Positions 26,208 through 36,449 of a stretch of 64,000 bases of DNA are shown here, piece after piece. Every line of letters begins with the position of its first letter. Position 1 is the stretch's first letter. The position numbers were made by a program, and so were the translations under genes. This DNA comes from Globodera rostochiensis (lineage: Eukaryota > Nematoda > Chromadorea > Rhabditida > Heteroderidae), in NCBI GenBank assembly GCA_018350325.1, contig JAEVLN010000001.1, positions 4,307,254-4,371,253 of the forward strand, written 5' to 3'. Below the pieces are notes generated by a model. That model was not told the DNA's origin and made no database searches. It was given only the letters and a program-made list of their open reading frames with translations.

Positions 26208-27281
26208 TCATTCCTTCAGAGCGTTCATGTAGCGTTCCTCCACATTCTTCCAGTTAGCCACCTTCCACACCGCCTTCACATAGTCCGGTCGAACATTCTT
26301 ATACTGCAAATAGTATGCATGCTCCCACACATCGATGCCGAACAGCGGGACAAGCCCTAAAATTGATCCGGAATAAGGAACAATTCTCCAGCCAAGCTAT
26401 TTGGCCAAAGCCCCAGGGTTTAGGACTATTCTGGCTAAGGCACAGCCCTGGCCGAGGTGACCTACCCGGTCTATCTCAAAGGGTAACTGGCGGTGTCATG
26501 GTCTATGTTCCGCCTCCGGTTTTCACTTCATTCCATATGCCTCTAAGTGGACAGCAGTGTGATACCCGTAGTCGGCTCCAGCGGGTCCTGGTTCGCACAG
26601 ACGGCCACCTGCAGTCGCTTCAGCTCCTTGTTGTACCCAAGCCAACTCCAACCCGAGCCTTGTACGCCGACAGCCGCCGTGCCAACTTTTTCTTGCATTT
26701 TTTGCAACGATCCAAAGTCCCGTTCAATGGCCTTCAGCAGCTCTTTGCCGGGACCACCGCCGCTGTCTTTGGCCAAAACTGTCCAGAGAATGCTGTGGTT
26801 GATGTGACCGCCTCCGTTGAACTTGAGCAACGGTTGCAGCTGAATAGCTGATCGAACGTCACCTTGGGATGGGTCGTTATTTTGGGAGTGGCAATGAGGA
26901 CGGGAGACAACGAGATGGAATAAAACACAATCGTCTCCATCTTGAAAATCTCCTTCGACAAACCTTTCGCGAGAGCTTCCTGAGTTTTTTCCTCAACAGC
27001 ATTCAACGCGTTCACATAAGTCGCGTGATGTTTCTGATGGTGAAGCTGCATAATCTCCGCAGAAATCACCGGCTCAAGCGCATTGTAATCATACCTCCAA
27101 ATTAAAGATAAATTAATTAAGAAGCTTTATTTTACGGGAGATCCGGCAATGCGTGTTTTTCGCGTTGGATGCTCATTAATGGTCGAAACCTTAAATATTC
27201 TCATAAAAAAATTGTTTGAACTATTGAACTAAAGTCTCACCCCGGAGCAAGTCGGTAGGCTCCTTTGAATTTCGTGATCAT
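26208..27281 (-). CDS. sod-2: Mitochondrial manganese superoxide dismutase
   Basis: Dismutates superoxide to hydrogen peroxide and oxygen in the mitochondrial matrix. Minus-strand exons give a basic leader ([14 protein letters not shown] at 27240-27281, phase-2 junction to [18 protein letters not shown] near 27137-27190), then [20 protein letters not shown] and [20 protein letters not shown] (about 26990-27090), [12 protein letters not shown] and [18 protein letters not shown] (26740-26830), [12 protein letters not shown] and CANQDPLE (26570-26670), and [20 protein letters not shown] (26290-26350) to TGA 26208-26210. Mn ligands are visible as His in LHHQKHH, His in GGHINHS, and Asp and His in [10 protein letters not shown]. 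The leader predicts mitochondrial import. The junction after [10 protein letters not shown] lacks an obvious GT at the expected place; GTTTGT a few codons earlier would drop five residues. Family certainty is very high. Confidence 0.95.
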
Positions 27282-27857
27282 TTTGCAAAAAGATTCTACA
27301 AAATGATGAAAAGATTGGGATTAACAAATATTCAACAGAAAAAAGAATGCTTTGTTGTATCTAACAGAGAAATCCAGGAAACCGTGTCATCATACCCCTG
27401 TATTTGTTGGCAAACGTTTTTAGGTATTTTACTCTAAACGTTTTCTCCTCCTCGTGGAAAATTGGAGACATATCGAAAAAACATAACAAGCAAAGGATTC
27501 TCGTTTATCGGTGCCTTCTTTTGTTGTTGTGCAGCTGTCATTACTATTTATCATTTAATGTTTTTTTTTCTCGCTGTTTTTGTTTACTTCGCTAAAGAGA
27601 TTGGTTGAAAGAGAATGCTGCATGAATGTGGGAGCGGCACGAGAAACAAACGAAAATGAACGAAGTGTTTTTGTTTTGCTGTTCATTGAACCATGAAATG
27701 CTGTTCTCAATAAAATTTATTAGAATGTTCTTTCCCCAAACAAAAAAAAAGTCCACAAGGACCTCGAAAGACCAAAAAAATCATCAGATCATATACTCTT
27801 ATTAACATTGTTTAAAACAATTTGTTTAGAGAGTGCGGGGTATACTTTATAACCGAT
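27282..27857. other. Divergent intergenic region (sod-2 / TAF3)
   Basis: Bidirectional upstream region between sod-2 (minus) and TAF3 (plus), AT-rich. No further feature recognised. Confidence 0.55.
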
Positions 27858-30800
27858 ATGAGGCCATCGGTTTCTAACAACAAATTCAATAGGTACGAAC
27901 TATCCAGGTTCAGACATGCAACTATGGCCATCGCCGACAATATTGGAGTACAAATTCCACTTTATTTCTGCGATTTTATTGTTAATTATTTAGTTTGCCT
28001 CTGCTAGCAGCTCGGCACTCAGTTCTTTATCCTTCTTACTTAGGACCTATTTCGAACAATTATGTCGTGACTCGCTCGACTCAGCAATTAATGGTGATTT
28101 TTTTTTCTGATCAAATCTAAATTTTAAATTAAGCTCGCCGCTCTGAGGTTAGTTTGGAGGATGTCTCGCATGTGTTCGGTGTGAATGGCATTAACTGTGA
28201 GTCGCTCTTTGCGGTTTGGTCGTTTATTCCTATTTTGTTTAGTAACCGAACTTCATGGTTACATTCATCAGGTCGCCTCTTTTGCGTTTGCAGAGGAGGT
28301 TTTGTTTATCGGAGGTCATTTTCAATTCTTTATTTATTTTTTCAGCATCCGTTATTCCCCGTCATTGAACCAATGAGCTTACTGTCCACAGAGATAGCGA
28401 ATTCAGAGGAACAGAAGCAGGACGAGCGGGAAAACGCGGGGAATGACGGGACGGAAGTTGACGAGGAGGGAGGCAGGGAACAGAACAACAAACAAGTCGT
28501 GAACTCATCCAGCTCCAGGTTGGCCTTTACATGTAACGCAAAAATTCAGCGGTTTTTGGATTTTTTTTTAATCAATTTTGTCAAAAATTTGTCGACAGCG
28601 CACCGCCCGCCCTAAATGGTCTAAAAAATGCCGCTAAATCAAAAAATAGTTATTTTTGCAAAAATTTTCTTCCTTTTGAAGGTGCCATATTGGCGCCGCC
28701 GGTGATTTTACTTTTTTTTTTGGCTTTTCGGCTTGCAGAATCAAATTAGGAGTTAGTGGATCCAAATCTGATTTCGTCCAAATAATGTCACTATTGGAAG
28801 AAAGCTTTTTTCATAAAATCGGCTCGATTTGGGCAGGTCAAATGCTCGCAATGCGATCTTCCAGAAGATCTTTCCAAACTTTGCCGGTGCCTTTGCTCCA
28901 AGTCTCGGGTTCACTGTCCAAAGGGTTGAACTTCCGGTGGAGAATATCTCCGTAGACCAGCAATTGGTTAACATAAGACCTTCCTCTTCCAAAACGGCAG
29001 TGCACACAATGTTCGAATTTGATCATTCCATTGCTCAACCGCTCAGAACAAAAGCGGCAATCAGCGAAGAGGAAGAACGCTTGTTGAAGGTGATTTGTTA
29101 AAGAATGGCTCTCTTGATGAACATATAACGTTAAGAAGAAAAGGAAGAAGGAAAAACGCGAGAAGGAAAAGAGAATGGCGGAAGAAACTGAAGAGAAAAC
29201 GGGGAACGACGGGAAGCGTAAGAAGCACAAGACGAAGGACAATTCGGCCGACCGCGGGGCAGATGAAGGTTCATTTTGCCTTCATTTTTCGACTTTGCCT
29301 GTTTTATCGGTAAAGACTTTTTCAGAGTCTTCGCTGCTGCAACCGCCGTCGATCCCTGACAAACAACAGCAGCCGATGCCCATTTCCCCGCCGCAAGAAC
29401 CGCTCAAAATTCCAAAGCTTAAAATACGAATTCCGATCACCCAACGACTCTCCCCCGTGGGGCACCCTCCAATCGCATCGATCGCCCAAGAGAATTTGCT
29501 AATCAGCCGGCACACGACTGAACCGATGGTGCCGAAGATAATCGCCGCAACTTTGACAACCATTACAACAACGCCGACAATGACAACAAACGTACTATCA
29601 AAAACAGAAGCAGGAACGATTAAACCGTCAGTGGAAACAATCAAAGCAACAAAAGAAGTCACAACAATTCCAAAAGGACTGACAAAAATATTAAAGGAAG
29701 TGACAAAAACACCAAAAGAAGCGACAAAAACACCAAAAGTGGTGACAAAAACACCAAAAGAAGCGACAAAAACACCAAAAGAAGCGACAAAAACACCAAA
29801 AGAGATGACAAAAACGGCAACAGAAACGACGACAACAGCTGCCTCGAAAACAGTCGACGCACCAAACCCAGTGACAACTGCAATAGTACCAATGACAACG
29901 TCAACTGGAGCAACAACAATAACAACGACCGCATCAATTCCATCGGCGGTCAAGCAACAGCCCACAGGTTAAGGGGTGAATAAAATAACATTATTTTTAT
30001 TCGTGATTTATAAGTTCTGGAAATCCATTGAAAACACTTTGGTTGTCAATGGTATTTTTTACTCGGGCAACTGTAATCCTCCCTCCCCTCCAGTGTTGCG
30101 CAGGCTCCGGAGCCGAAATCCGAAAAGTTCGAAGCCCGAAACCGGAGCTGGATTTTAGAAGCTGAAGTCGGCTCCGACAATACCATCTTTTCAGATATTT
30201 TTTTTAAAACGATCTCTTTTTTCAGTAACCATTTCGAAATGTTTTTATTTTATTTTCTTCAATACCTCGATTATCGAACAATCCCAAAATCTTTTTAAGT
30301 TACGACTTAGTCATAAAATTTACTATTTGCTGATTAAAGCGCACAAAGATTTAAAAAAGCATGGATATGTTAGTTTCCAAAACGTGTATGACCTAACACA
30401 AAGCTACGGAGTTTTGAAGCGCAATACTGCCCCCACCCGCCTAAAATAAGCTATCGTAGATAATTAGGCAAATTAAGCTCCATTCGCTGTCACATCAAGT
30501 GGTCGTAGTGTGAAGCCGTCTAAGAGAAAATTTGAGGAATCGGAAACTGAAAAACCAATGGACAAAGGACCGGCAAAGCCAAAAACAGCGTCAAAAGCAT
30601 TGAAGATTTCTTCAACACCAAAATTGCCGAAAACGCCAATATTTCCCGCCCGCGCCAACAATTCAGCGGCAAAGGTCAAGGCCATTGCGAAGGCGGTAGA
30701 GCAAATTGCGGCCGCTCAGCTTTGCTCTGCTTCACTGGAAACGGTCGACAACGCCGGCGGGGCCAACGAAGAGGAGGAAGAGCCCATTTGGATATGTCCT

Positions 30801-31172
30801 ACCTGCTCAGTGGCTTATGTGGAGGGTCAAGAAATGGTTCGTTAGCCAATTGCCTTTTTATTATGCCCCTATTTTGAGGTTGCCTGCGACGATTGCGACC
30901 GTTGGTACCATTGGTCGGTTTTTTCATTATCGACAATAAACAGCAAGTTTCTTTTCCACGTTTTCTTTAGGGGTTGTGTTGGCATTCTGATTCCGCCTCC
31001 GGAGAGGGCGCAGTGGTACTGTACGGAGTGCCGTCGCAAGCGTAAAAAGTCGCAGCAACAGTTGTTGACAGACGGAGGAGGGGGGAGCGGGTCAAACAGT
31101 CGCAAGACGTCGCTTACTGGTGCTGCGCCACTTGCAGTAACGGCGAAGAAGCAGCGAGTTACCAAGACTTGA
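27858..31172 (+). CDS. taf-3: TFIID subunit TAF3 (histone fold + PHD finger)
   Basis: TAF3 pairs with TAF10 through its histone fold and reads H3K4me3 through its PHD finger, linking TFIID to active promoters. Exon 1 (ATG 27858, MRPSVSNNKFNRYELSRFRH) and following exons (TYFEQLCRDSLDSAIN about 28045-28095; VSLEDVSHVFGVNGINCESL 28146-28205; YIHQVASFAFAEEV about 28258-28300) fit the histone fold and its extension; FPVIEPMSLLSTEI follows. The middle is charged and Ser/Thr-rich, with a Thr-Lys-Thr-Pro-Lys-Glu repeat at 29640-29820. The C-terminus has a PHD: IWICPTCSVAY (30788-30820), CDDCDRWYHW (about 30885-30915), then CVGILIPPPERAQWYCTECR (about 30972-31035), ending KKQRVTKT with TGA 31170-31172. 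Low-complexity exons in 28.4-30.5 kb are approximate. Confidence 0.85.
29640..29820 (+). repeat. Coding minisatellite, Thr-Lys-Thr-Pro-Lys-Glu-(Ala/Val) units
   Basis: About six to seven tandem units built on GAAGCGACAAAAACACCAAA (roughly 21 bp) inside the TAF3 linker. They encode TKTPKEA repeats rich in Lys and Thr. Confidence 0.85.
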
Positions 31173-33231
31173 AATGCGGCGATCATATATTTAACAACAA
31201 TAAAGGAAAGTGCTTTCACTAGAAGAGACTGTGATAGATGCGTTTGGTTTCGTTATTGTTTGCTTCACTTGTCACCCAAATTTTCTGATTCGGCGTAATC
31301 CCCCCCTGCCCCAATGTCCGTCCACATTCTCTTTCTCCTATAAGACAGCCATCTCTCATCCATCGTTTATAACATTTGCATTCAAATTTTCCTCTGTTAT
31401 GTCGATACTTCTAAGTTGCTTTTATGCACCTGAACTGGGGCCAAAATCATCTCATTTCATTTCCCTCCTATTTGTCCGTAAAAAACACCGCCAAATAATG
31501 CATATTTCCTGATTTGACAGAAATATTTGGTTGGACAAAGTAAATATTACATATTTTTGGTATCATAGCGGCATTGTGCTCAACACCACTGGGCAGAGAA
31601 AACCCTTGTACTATCTCGATTTCCTTTTTTTTCTAACATGTTCTCTTCATTTGGCTTTTTATCTTCAGGAAAAACGGAGTTGGTCGCACTTAGAACCTAA
31701 ATAGTTGAGAAAAAATGGCAAAAAATTGCTCATAAGCAAAAATAGACTGCGCCTTCCGCCCTTCATCGATAACGTCCGTTCCACCCACCGGTGGGGACGG
31801 ACAAATGGGTCGGCTAACTAAGGGCGGACACTCTCAGCCAACGGCCGATATGCGGGATGGGGGGGGGGTGGGTGGCTGGCTGGCAGTGACTCCGCCTCTC
31901 CATTCGCCTGAGCATTTTCGTTCCCTTTCCGTCTCCACTTCTGCGAATTATTCCACCAATCCCTCCCTTCCTTTACATCTTTTTGTTGCCGTACTTTCCC
32001 TAAAAACTTTAATTAGTTGGTCGAAGCATCCATCAAATTGCGTTGGGCGTCAACTCCCTAAGCGCACCTTACAGTGCCGGGATATACGAAAATGGGTAAA
32101 ACTGAAGAACATCAAAAACTTTGGTTCTTATGCAGTTTAAGCCCCACACGCGCATGTTATTGCATCTTATGACCCCGGGCGTTTGCCTCCCTTTTATTAG
32201 CCAAATATTCTCGAGTCGATTTCGGTAATAGTTAAGTTTATACCCCCCCTCTTGAAAAAATACAAATTAGTTTTCAAAGTCGATAAAAAGATTTTTTTAG
32301 GGGTCGGGCCCATAGATTCCGAATTTGAACTCCATTTCGACCAATTCAGAACCCCGGATCCGAATTCGAACAAATTTTACGAAAAAAATTCAAAAATTTT
32401 AAAAAATCAATTTTAGCCTCAAAATCATTCAAACAGCAAAAATAACAATGAAAAGGCAAAGGAATGATCAAATTCATGCTCTTTGGATGATTTTGAGGCT
32501 AAAATTGATTTTTTAAAATTTTTGAATTTTCGTAAAATTTGTTCGAATTCGGGTCCGGGGTTCTGAATTGGTCGAAATGGGGTTAAACAGCCTCAAAACT
32601 CCCAAAACCCCCAAAGACTGTTAGGGTAAAGTTGCTAAGGGAAGGCAGTTAAAATTCGGAATCTATGGGCCCGAGTACCCCTAGAAAAATCTTTTTATCG
32701 ACTTTGAAAACTAATTTGTATTTTTTCAAGAGGGGGGGGGGGGTACAAACTTAACTATTACCAAACTTTCTTCGGATTCTTCGTCCATTCACATTAATAT
32801 GAAATTTAATTTCCATGTGACAGCTGCACTCATTTTCATTCATTCATTACTTTTGTCGTTTCTGCGCACGCGATCTTTATGATTGGCTGCCCTAGTTTTT
32901 TTTCCGAACACTTCACAATCTTTTCAGACGTTCGATCGTTTGGTGCATCGCACTTTCAGCGGCCGTCCATCGTCGCAATTGTTTTTGTGTGTGTGCGCGC
33001 CTTTTTGAGGAAAATACGGGTTTTTGCTGCTGCTAAGAGGCAGTACGAGTGACAGAGGTGAGCGGAAGAGAAGAAAAAGTACGAACGCAGAACAGAGTGG
33101 AGGGGAGAGACGACTCTTTCACCACACACAAAACCCTCCATCCGATTGCTCGTCCGTCCGATCGTCGACGACTGATCAAACAGATTTCGGTCGAATCGAA
33201 TTGATCGGATTAGAGGTCGAGACGGGCGGAG
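31173..33231. other. Intergenic, about 2 kb, between TAF3 and MEMO1
   Basis: Contains the 540-bp inverted-repeat element at 32224-32762 (separate entry) and GC-rich blocks near 31800-31900. A 111-codon frame at 31805-32140 has no recognisable similarity and was not called. 33050-33231 is probable MEMO1 5' UTR. Confidence 0.55.
32224..32762. mobile_element. Non-autonomous element with long terminal inverted repeats
   Basis: The left end GGTAATAGTTAAGTTTATAC is mirrored by the right end, whose reverse complement is GGTAATAGTTAAGTTTGTAC. The match continues through CTCTTGAAAAAATACAAATT, GGGCCCATAGATTCCGAATT, CATTTCGACCAATTCAGAAC and TCAATTTTAGCCTCAAAATC. Arms are about 190-270 bp; the right arm carries about 80 bp extra. 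The spacer near 32410-32480 is AT-rich. There is no coding capacity. A diverged half copy lies at 57395-57575. Confidence 0.8.
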
Positions 33232-35262
33232 ATGAGTTACGATTTCAGTGCTTTCAACGGCTGTGGTGGAGCCGTGGACGCCGGCCGGACCCGACCGGCC
33301 TCCCATGCCGGGTCATGGTACGAACAACAAACCCATGAAATTTTGCCTTCACATTTTGGGTTTGGCTTAAGATCTACGGAGTTAGAAAGCGCATTTGCCT
33401 CAAGTTTATTGCCAAAGTTACAACAATTAACTTTTTGACGGGGCTTTTAATTATTTTGTTCCGGTAGCTTCCCGTGTTTTTTTAGGTATCCTGAGAGTGC
33501 CAAAGGATTGGAGCGTCAGCTAAGCACTTGGCTGAACGCGGCTGGTCCAACTATTGGGGCTGCTCGTGCTATAATTTCACCGTCAGTTTGGCCAAATATT
33601 TGGTTTTGGGAGGGGGGGGGGTGTAGAGCTTTTCGTTACTTAGGCCCTCGACTGAGTAAAATGTGCGCGTTTGATTGACCCTCTTGAAGTCGAAAAGTAT
33701 GGGCAGTTTATTAAACTCGTAAATTTAGTCATGCCGGGTACACTTATTGTGGAGAAGCTGCAGGTTTTATTATTTTTTGTGAGAATTTCAAAAGGAATTT
33801 TTACCTTTCAGCTTTTGCCTTCAAGCAAATTGTGCCGGATAAAATGTGTGCAGCTTTTTGGTTATAAAACAAAATATTTTCTACTCTAGAAAGCGCATTT
33901 TCGTCCTCGGGCCTTCCCACGTCGTTTATTTGTCCGGCTGTGCTCTGACCACGTGCAGCAAATATGCCACGCCGTTGGGCGACCTTTACGTGGATTCTGC
34001 AGGTTTTGGGCGTTGATTTTTTAGACGAACGTAAACTCTCGAGATGCGAAGTTTTATCGGTGTTACGTTCTCCATTTTCCAAGGGGATTTTTTTGGAGCG
34101 TTTTGAGTCTTTTTTCCCTTGGCGACCTTTGATTTCGTTCAGTTAATGAGCAGCTGAGGTCCGTCAATGGTGCCGACTCTTTCGAGTGGATGTCCGTGCG
34201 GAATGAGGAGGCCGAGCACAGTTTGGAGATGCAAATGCCATTCATCGCCAAAGTGATGGAGAGGTTTTTCTTTTTGCATTTGGCATCCAAAATGTCTCTG
34301 TCTTTTAGCCGTCCGTTGAACTCCTTCCGAATTGTGCCTGTCCTCGTCGGGTCGTTGAGCACTTCGCGCCAGCAGTTTTACGGGCGCGTATTCGCCAATT
34401 ACATAGCCGATCCCAGCAATCTTTTCGTCATCTCATCCGACTTTTGCCATTGGGGTTAGTTTTTTTTTATTTTGGTCCTTCTCAACCCGCCGTTTCCCCT
34501 CTTTGGGCCAGCGCTTTCGTTACACGCCAATTGAACCGAATAGCGCTCGCCCAATCCACGAACAAATTGCCAGTCTCGACCAACAGGTCGTTATTTTTTT
34601 GGACAGCGAGTTTTACACAAACATTTTGCAGGGAATGGATGCAATTTCCACTCTGGACCCAGCCATTTTCAATGATTACCTCAAGAAGACTCAGAACACT
34701 ATTTGCGGTCGGAATCCCATTTGTGTCATGTTGCAGGTTGGGGGGGGGGCAGAGGGAATGTTTGGTTTAGGGCAACTTGTTTTATTCCAGGCAGCCGAAT
34801 ACTTCCGACAAATGAACAACCACACGGCCGAGTTGCGCTTTCTCAAATATGCTCAATCCAACAAGGTGACGTTGACATGAACATTTGAATTGGAATGCTC
34901 CGAAAGCCCAAAAAACGTTTAAAAATAATTTTCTACGTTACCATTTTTTTTTGCGGAAAGTTCGTCCAACGGTTCCCACATTTCACGCGCCATTTTGGAA
35001 TGGCATAAAATCCAAATTTGGCAACTCGTTCCCATAGAAACGGGAAGATTAATTTTTGGTCCATTATTTGGCATTTAAGAGCAAAAGAATTGAGTTTTGC
35101 AAACCATAAAGTTAAAGATCGGCCTAAAACATTTAAATTCAAAAGTTTTTTGTTGTTTTGGAGGCGCTAAAAACAATTTAATTTTGCTTTCAGTGCCGAT
35201 CGATGTCCGATTCGTCCGTCTCTTATGCCTCCGGCGCGCTTTTCATCAGTCCGCGCTCATAG
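33232..35262 (+). CDS. memo-1: MEMO1 homologue (mediator of cell motility / redox-metal protein)
   Basis: MEMO1 proteins share a fold with class III dioxygenases; vertebrate MEMO1 acts in ErbB2-linked cell motility and metal/redox biology, and C. elegans MEMO-1 affects NADPH-oxidase signalling. Start ATG 33232 gives MSYDFSAFNGCGGAVDAGRT and the conserved SHAGSWYEQQ. Following exons: YPESAKGLERQLSTWLNAAG (about 33487-33580), HAGYTYCGEAA (33731-33763), FAFKQIVPDK (33811-33842), RIFVLGPSHVVYLSGCALTT (about 33893-33950), EEAEHSLEMQMPFIAKVM (34206-34258), FRIVPVLVGSLSTSRQQFYG and VISSDFCHWG (34328-34456), QRFRYTPIEPN, YLKKTQNTICGR (34679-34712) and LKYAQSNK joined to CRSMSDSSVSYASGALFISP, stop 35260-35262. 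The metal-site-equivalent His residues in HAGYTY and LGPSH and the Cys in NKC are present; the second His of the usual PSHH is Val. Confidence 0.93.
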
Positions 35263-36449
35263 CATTCATTCATTGATTGGAAGTGACAGAAATAATGGAC
35301 AACAGCGGCGGCGGCGTGGAATGGACTGTCTAAATCCGTGCGCATATCCCTCGCCCATAAAACAGAAAATGGTGGTGATCCGTCCAATTATATTTTCTAC
35401 AGCTTTTCTGAACCCGACACTTTTCTTTTAACAGTTTTCCATTGTCAGTCATCTTCAACTTCTTTTGCTCTTTCTCTTCGGACATTCACCAGCTTCCCAT
35501 TTTATTTTATTCATTGTCGAATGGGTAAAAAATAAATCGACTCGAAGCGGTAACATCTGATGAATATTTTGACGAGTGCGACAATCGACCGCGTTTAACG
35601 CGAGCGTTTACGGCAAAACTTAAATTTGTTTCGGATCGGAGCAAGCCTAACCCTCTCTTACACGCCGCATAAAACTCGAATATTCTGCCCATCATCGGAC
35701 CGAAACATTCTCAGGGGGCGGGGGGGGCGACGTCCTTTTGCGGCCGAAAATCGATCTTTCGTCATTGCCAGTACGTTCTTTCGTCATCGTTCGGATGATT
35801 TCAAAAGCCGAAGGATTGCTCTCAAACCCAAAATAAATCGGACGTTGTTAAAATGTGAAAAGTGACTGGCTCAATCAAATCAGTCAAATGATTGGACAAA
35901 TGGCCTGTGATTGTTTCACCGGCGGAGGTGAGGCGAAGGAATGCATTTTTTTGGGGGGGGGGGGGGAACAAAATAAAATTGGAGTTGCATGGGACCGGTA
36001 TCGGAATTTGGTCCCAGTTTTTTCTAAAAATGGCGGTCCCGTGCAACTAACTCTAAATAAAACTCTGTTAAAGTTGGGAGGGAGGGGAAGGAATTCACAC
36101 GCAGCCAAAAAGCAAAACAAAAAAATGTCGTTTTTTATTTTAAATTCAAAAATGTGTCCTTTGGCTACGTGTTTAAACCTTAAGGGGCTGGGGGAGGATT
36201 ATGTTCTGTCTGTGGTGATCGTTTTGTGCTCGGAGATTCCCCGAAAAGGCTCTCGACGGCGGTGGGTGATCACTGATCAGTCCGCGTCGTTCTGAAGCGG
36301 ATGCCAAGCAGCGACAGACCTAACAAAAGAATCCGACAATTGCCGAGGGCAAAGAACGTTCGTTTCCGGGTTTGGAATTCGAAGGGGGGTTTTCAGAAAA
36401 AACAGCTTGGAAAGCTTTCGGAGTTGGAAAATCGTTTAAATTTGAGCAT
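35263..36449. other. Convergent intergenic region (MEMO1 / synaptotagmin)
   Basis: Contains several G runs, a small inverted repeat at about 35980-36055 (GTTGCATGGGACCG against CGGTCCCGTGCAAC), and short frames without similarity. No gene recognised. Confidence 0.5.

Noticed and set aside
29282..29965. 227-codon minus-strand hydrophobic Val/Phe-rich frame resembling a membrane protein
   Set aside because: Exact antisense of the Lys/Thr repeat exon of TAF3; Val/Phe richness is the complement of AAA/ACA codons.
31805..32140. 111-codon plus-strand frame between TAF3 and MEMO1
   Set aside because: No family resemblance, Ser/His-rich random composition and a G run inside; left as intergenic.
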